Origin: Trichuris trichiura
Taxonomy: Eukaryota > Nematoda > Enoplea > Trichinellida > Trichuridae
Reading direction: 5' to 3'
Length of the DNA stretch: 64,000 nt
Assembly: GCA_037903355.1 (NCBI GenBank)
Contig: JBAJFE010000026.1
Location: 4,650,001 to 4,714,000 of the forward strand
Part shown: positions 59,601 to 64,000 of the stretch, in pieces
Layout of the letters: every line of letters starts with the position of its first letter
Numbering within the stretch: the stretch's first letter is position 1
Made by a program: the position numbers and the translations under genes
Notes under the pieces: generated by a model
The model's database searches: none
Told to the model about the DNA's origin: nothing
The model's input: the letters and a program-made list of their open reading frames with translations, nothing else

Positions 59601-61955
59601 CCGAAACCCGAAGTTCAATGGTTCAAGGATGGGGTACCAATTGAACCATCTGAAAAATATGAAATGGTTACTGACGAAAGTGGGCTGGTCCTGCTGAAGG
59701 TGCACGCTGCAGGTAGAGAAGACAGCGGAGAGTACAGATGTGAAGCTTCTAACAGCAGAGGTGTTGCTTGGACAGAAGCACCGCTGAATGTCAAAGGTTA
59801 AAGCTTTCTTAAAAATAAATTCAGGCTTAATTTTAAATTTTTCACATTTAGTTGCTGAACTAATGGAATATGAAGAGGGAGAGGAGGTTGCTCCGGACTT
59901 CTTAGAGCCCGTTCAAGCATGCGTTGTGAATAAAGGTGAAGACGCTATGCTAATTTGCAGGGTATAGTACGCGTTATTCTGCGTTGTAGTTACCTTATTT
60001 TGTGTAGATATCTGGTGTTCCAACTCCCCAGGTTTGCTGGTATAAAAATGGTATGCCGCTTGTTTCTGACGAGCGAGTAGAAATTACTTCCTTCGGGGAT
60101 AGACACAAATTGGTGGTTCACAATGCTCAGCAAGAAGATGTCGCGGATTACCGTTGTGAAGCCAAGAATGATGCCGGTGTCGTGTGGTCAGATGCTACTG
60201 TGTGTGTCCTCAGTAAACTGCTCATTAGATTTGCTCATGTAGTGTTCTGTTAGCATAAGTTTTACAGGTGAAGATTACCTTATGGAAAGTGTGCAGGATG
60301 AAACTGCGCCGTTCTTTGTTCGTGAAATTCAACAAGAGTCAGTTAATGCAGGCGATAAAGCTGTTCTTACTTGCCAAGTACTTCACACACTAGTGTCGTA
60401 CTTAAAGTTTCCTCATTTTTATTCTTCAAGGTTTCTGGTAACCCCACACCAGAAGTTCATTGGTACAGGGATGGAAAACTTCTCGATTTATCAAAAGATG
60501 TGAATATTGCCTCTACTTCTGATGGCACAGTTACGCTTGTAATTCAACATGCCAGAGTAGAAGATCAAGGAAACTATCGTTGCGAAGCTGTGAACATCTT
60601 GGGTTCTGCTTGCTCCAAGGCACCCCTTTCAGTATTCCGTAAGTTATTTTTAACAATCACATCCTTGTTTTCAATAGCCTACCTCCATGAAGGAGTATGC
60701 ACTGTGAATCATCAGGCTTTAAAACTGCTCTATATCATAGCTTTTTTCTAGCCACTGAAGAAATCATGGAGGTTGAAGAATCTGTGTCTATGCAATTCAC
60801 TGAGCCGTTACATCATTACATGACGGAAAAAGATACCGTCGCGGTGTTTGAGGTGCGATTTCAAACTTTGAAAAACTTATTGTACGGCTGATGCCAATGA
60901 ATAAATGCGAAGGGACTCGCTAAGGAAGCTTGCTGATATTCCCTTTACGTTTTAGTGCAAGCTGAAAGCTCAGCCAGTTTCAACCATTGTTTGGTATAAG
61001 GATGGAGCACCAATACAGCCAGACAATTTCACAGTTATTGAGTCACTACCCGATGGACTACAAAGGCTCACACTAAAATGTACAACAGTCTCTGCCGCCG
61101 GACATTACGCCTGTCTTGCAAAGTCGGATATGAAAGAGGTCAAAACTGAAGATGACTTACTGAGTAGTAGTACATACTATTTTACTTTCAATTAAATAGA
61201 ATTTTCAGTATCAAAAGAGCCGTTGCCCCTGGAGTTTCTGCAAGGCTTGAAACGTCAATATGTCAAGAAAGGAGACACAGTTACTATGAGATGCCAAGTA
61301 AATATGAAGGGCCGCAGGAAACTGCCTACAGTCAAATGGTAAGTTGGCTAGTGGTTTTTGCTTAATGCGCGGTGTTTTCTGCTTTCTCGTAGGTATAAAT
61401 CTGGTAGAGAGTTGTTGCCTGATAAACGTGTCAAAATGGAAGCCTCAATGGATGGTTGGTTTACCTTAACTCTTACGAAGTTTGAAGAAAATGACGCTGG
61501 AATGTACACTTGCATTATCAGTGAAAATTCTTCACTGATTAAGTCTGAAGCTCCCGTAGAGTTAACCGTTACAGGTTCTTATGCTGACATATGTAGGATA
61601 ATACTATAAATTTTTTTTCTAGAAAAAGGAGGCGAGTTCTCTATTGTAAAAGAACTAGGTAGCCAGACTATATCGGCTGGTGAAAAACTTGAACTTGAGT
61701 TGGTAACTTCAGAGTCATGTGATGCCATAAGATGGTATGATACAGATCGTCATTTGAAATTATTTAGTTCAAATTTTAGGCTTCGTAATGACGAAGTACT
61801 TATCAATGATAAACGCACAAAGATCGAACAGCCAGAAGCTTGTGTCTGCCGTCTGACAATTGCTGAAGCAAGTCTGAGAGACCAGGGAAATTATTCTGCC
61901 ATTGCAACAAAAGGGAATATGATACTACAAAGCCAGGCAAAAGTTATAGTCATCG
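41610..61955 (+). CDS. unc-89: UNC-89/obscurin, giant muscle M-line protein (5' part)
   Basis: I could splice 36 Ig/signalling units' worth of exons in one frame for 3,642 codons; the last donor (61956) shows that the gene continues. The start MNTAGYTSKYSSYRKYITSS resembles the UNC-89 N-terminus. SH3: VYIATQDYQPEA...LEEGQIVEVLD (exons 41832-41981, 42850-42992). DH/RhoGEF: VFQDLMKSEETFVSELHHLL, NVLLKGFQYYSNDPGIVGQT, DYLRLPIKRILDYQQALKEM, LGRLLRH (43051-47202). PH: 47257-47800. A Ser/Pro linker (47847-48117) precedes Ig1 (48169). About thirteen Ig domains run to 53146, eight or so in one 2,240-nt exon (50239-52478) where IPVEFEQFLCDTTCREGDTL and VPPDFLEWMNS are near-identical to C. elegans UNC-89. 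Then come 17 Ig units. UNC-89 organises thick filaments at M-lines, and its DH-PH acts on Rho. Its C-terminal kinases lie outside the window. Exon frames were checked by length modulo 3. Confidence 0.95.
43436..46883 (+). other. 3.4-kb intron inside the unc-89 DH domain
   Basis: GAG|GTAAGT joins TTGCAG|AAG in phase 0, giving REYFE-KAKEQIETSE in line with the family. The interior has no gene or element that I recognise. Confidence 0.8.
49142..49746 (+). other. 605-nt unc-89 intron
   Basis: It joins CAFN-R to LGEISCSCRI within an Ig domain. Nothing notable inside. Confidence 0.75.
53147..54088 (+). other. 942-nt unc-89 intron before the tandem Ig exons
   Basis: A phase-1 intron marking the change from compact multi-Ig exons to the one-exon-per-Ig array. 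Contains no recognised feature. Confidence 0.75.
58093..59478 (+). other. 1.4-kb unc-89 intron with GC donor
   Basis: The frame and the 315-nt exon size require CAAG|GCAAGT as donor, a canonical GC-type site, paired with TTTTCAG at 59478. It holds a telomere-like string at 59031-59056 and a weak hammerhead-like remnant at 59151-59188. Confidence 0.65.
59031..59056 (+). repeat. Degenerate telomere-like string
   Basis: GGTTTAGGGTTAAGGCTAGG, then GTTAAAC: contains TTAGGG and TTAAGGC units, three to four in a row. Confidence 0.4.
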
Positions 61956-63446
61956 GTAAACCTAGTTTTGGTTACATTTTCTAGATTATTGTAAACCTAG
62001 CTTATTCTTTCATTTTTGCCTTGTTCAATCGGTTTGGGTGATATTCCGAGCTCACACTTTTCTAAGCTTCAGGGCATATAATAATGGTAAATGTGAACTT
62101 TCCAGTGGTTTGAAAGAGACCTATATGGAGATAAGCTTATTTCATAAAGTTTTGCTTTGCTCGTCTAGGGAAAAACATCAAAGTGATATGCAATTAATTT
62201 GGCAGCTTAGGTTTTGTGACGTACGATTCTTCAAAGTGCCAATCTTGAAGCATTGAGGTGACTTTGTCTTTCAATCAGCAATTCTAAAGTAGCTGCCTCT
62301 GTTAATTGACGTAATTTAGAGGCATACAGAACCTTTCAACCTTACCTGAACATGATTGCCTCTCAGGGCATTTAAATGTTAATAGTTTTGGGGCAACAAC
62401 TATTTAGTTAAGACAGAACTGGTGCTATCTTGACAAGGTAAATCTTTAGGCTATTAGTGTCAGTTGCAGACTCCTCATTGTTTTCTGCTTGCTTGACAGT
62501 TCTTTAAATTCACATCTGTTGGGACCTCTGAAATGCTTGCCTTTAACTTTAATAGATAGCGCTTTCTCTGAGTCGCTGTGATGATATTAATGGTTTTAAC
62601 TGTCTAGATGTTCAATATTTGAATATTATACAGCAGGTCAGTGTCGTCTCGGTTTCCTTGAAAAGGTTTCTACTGGTTCGTAGGAGGTAGTACGATGGGT
62701 CTTTCCCGAGTGAATCTGTTACACGCAAAACCTCAGAAGTGAATTCTAATTCAAAGGATAGACGCTGAGTACATTATCTGTAGTGACAAGAGTGCAGTTG
62801 AGATCTAGTAGGATTCCAAAGCAAACTTTTTTTTCGTGTGCATATGAAAAATGTAGGAAAATTAATCTGTTTTAAAGTACTAAATCTTTAACTTTTGAAG
62901 GCTACTGTCAAATCGAGTTAACTAAGCCTCTGCAAAACGGTCACACTCGAATGAATTCCCTTGTCTTTTACAATAATTGCCCTTTTCTACACTGTTAAAT
63001 GAATTTGTTCCTTTTTTGCTGGTACTTCACAATCAGTGGAAAGAAACCATTTCAGCCATGGTGATGATATATATGAACCTTACCATTAGAAAGTAGCAAG
63101 CCATTGCCATTGCCACCTCAAGATCTTATAAGTTTCTGTTAAATACCGCAGCACACATCTAATGATACTCCCATTTTTTCGTGAACAAATTGCCAAATCA
63201 AAAAACGCACCCGCTCGTGGCCGCGCTGTGCACACAGTTAAATTCTCATGTCAATTGATACTTGGTTACTTAGGCATATTGCCTAAAGCAACGAAGATAA
63301 AGACGTGTTCGACATTCCAGTTGCGCAATTGAACACCAAACTTTTTCTATGTTCCAGTTTTTTAAACAAAAGAAATATGAACCGTTTTGTAAATGTAACT
63401 TCATGACCGTGAATTTTCGTTACTTCATTGCTTTATATTAATACCG

Positions 63447-63474
63447 CTGAAGACGGGACTCGTTCGACCCGAAA
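63447..63474 (+). repeat. Hammerhead-core-like unit, best-preserved (plus)
   Basis: CTGAAGA, CGGG-ACTCGTTCGA-CCCG, AAAGCTCCGG: an intact CTGANGA box, a perfect GGG/CCC arm and GAAA. Downstream is AACGGGACATACCTTCCGTA, a segment also found at 34820 and 63725 (inverted). Confidence 0.65.
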
Positions 63475-63757
63475 GCTCCGGAATAATAATAAAAATATTG
63501 TCAACGGGACATACCTTCCGTAAAAGAAACTCGACAAGAAATATGAACCTGTTTTTTGTTAGTAACTTAAACCATTGTTCCTTAGTATCTTTTGTTTTGC
63601 TTTGCATATGTACAGTATAAACTGTATTTTTAAAATTCAAGTTTCGGTTAATATGCGTAATACTGATTAAATATATAGAATATTGATAAACCATATTAAT
63701 AATGCAAAGGTTTTATTACGGAATAGTTCCCGTTTTAATGCGCGTAAACTCCGGAGC

Positions 63758-63785
63758 TTTCGGGTCGACCGGGACCCGTCTTCAG
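63758..63785 (-). repeat. Hammerhead-core-like unit, well preserved (minus)
   Basis: On the minus strand it reads CTGAAGA, CGGGTC-CCG-GTCGACCCG..., AAAGCTCCGGAG, then ACGGGAACTATTCCGTAATA. It converges with the 63447 unit, their downstream tails facing each other across about 280 bp. Confidence 0.65.
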
Positions 63786-64000
63786 CGGTTGTGAACTATG
63801 GGTTAACTAACAGAAGATAAATCAATTTTAGGCATAAGCATGAAATCTGCCGGGTTCACATAAAATTTGCTGCTTTACTTGGGTATTTTTACTGTTTTGA
63901 TAATATTTAGTAGCTTTGCAGCTTTGCTTTTACACAATAGGATCCTTTTTCAAAAGGCTTTCTTGTCTAAAATGTATACGCCTCCAGTACACGATGCCCA

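Larger units (their letters stand above)
54089..61955 (+). repeat. Tandem array of 17 Ig units, phase-1 exons
   Basis: Exons: 54089-54406, 54459-54776, 54836-55150, 55206-55523, 55579-55893, 55948-56265, 56322-56621, 56674-56991, 57041-57355, 57407-57724, 57778-58092, 59479-59796, 59852-59961+60008-60212, 60268-60377+60431-60638, 60752-60852+60956-61163, 61209-61338+61393-61574, 61623-61955. Sizes are 318, 318, 315, 318, 315, 318, 300, 318, 315, 318, 315, 318, 315, 318, 309, 312, 333 nt. Two types alternate. Type A carries KENE...VRWYKD/FKD...LESSEKYEIVSE...GEYRCE...SSKAQLTV. Type B carries LTEGE.L.LEC...VQWFKNGEE...VQRL.VHN...DSG.YRC.ATNEAG..STEATV. Each domain keeps the Cys-Trp-Cys core, and most keep D-x-G-x-Y-x-C. 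Introns between them are about 50-60 nt. Confidence 0.9.
61956..64000 (+). other. Probable long unc-89 intron, 2 kb to window end
   Basis: It opens with the donor GTAAACC after the last Ig exon. No further Ig-like frame is visible, so the next exon lies beyond the window. It contains two hammerhead-like units (63447, 63758). Confidence 0.55.

Noticed and set aside
1..64000. CRISPR arrays, bacterial operons, prophage, tRNA or rRNA genes
   Set aside because: The genes are spliced and eukaryotic; no regularly spaced identical repeats, tRNA B-box cloverleafs or rRNA blocks were noticed. A tRNAscan-type search was not possible.

Overview
This is a gene-bearing eukaryotic window, almost certainly from a nematode. 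It contains a major sperm protein (MSP) domain gene and a long 5' part of unc-89/obscurin. Genes have many short GT-AG introns, mostly about 47-60 nt, plus a few introns of 0.6-3.4 kb. The moderate base composition, compact introns and divergent housekeeping proteins suggest a clade I (Trichuris-like) nematode; that placement is inference. I saw no tRNA, rRNA or CRISPR.

Region 1 (1-9 kb) is a transposon graveyard. It holds a shrunken Ty3/gypsy element with 111-bp LTRs (1-1681), the end of a Tigger/pogo transposase (2143-2560), a complete but internally deleted hAT element with an exact 8-bp target duplication (2875-4442), and an open frame that joins a histone H2A tail to a Tigger transposase C-terminus (4910-5434). 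It also holds a GIY-YIG endonuclease remnant of a Penelope-like element (6193-6413) and a 48-bp direct repeat.

Region 2 (9-31 kb) holds housekeeping genes: a PNRC-like proline-motif protein (minus, 8913-9386), proteasome ATPase RPT6/PSMC5 (minus, 12325-13977, nine exons), a Sec14-RhoGAP protein of the ARHGAP1 type (plus, 18376-22469), coatomer alpha (minus, 23529-29477, twelve exons, 1,245 residues) and a UBASH3-like histidine phosphatase (plus, 30244-31193). ARHGAP1 and COPA are tail to tail. COPA and the phosphatase are head to head across 766 bp.

Region 3 (31-41.6 kb) is gene-poor. It contains one MSP gene (35786-36295), two MITE-like elements with TA duplications, and two fold-back repeats, one a perfect 62-bp inverted repeat with a 4-nt loop.

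Region 4 (41.6-64 kb) is unc-89. The order is SH3, RhoGEF (DH), PH, thirteen Ig domains, then 17 further Ig units, nearly all bounded by phase-1 introns. Eleven of the first twelve exons alternate around 318 and 315 nt. At least 3,642 codons lie in the window and the gene continues past its end.

A dispersed short repeat runs through the whole window. Its core reads CTGANGA - self-complementary arm - CGAAA, like the core of a hammerhead ribozyme, and it often occurs as divergent inverted pairs. With the Penelope GIY-YIG remnant, I infer that it derives from the terminal repeats of Penelope-like retroelements.
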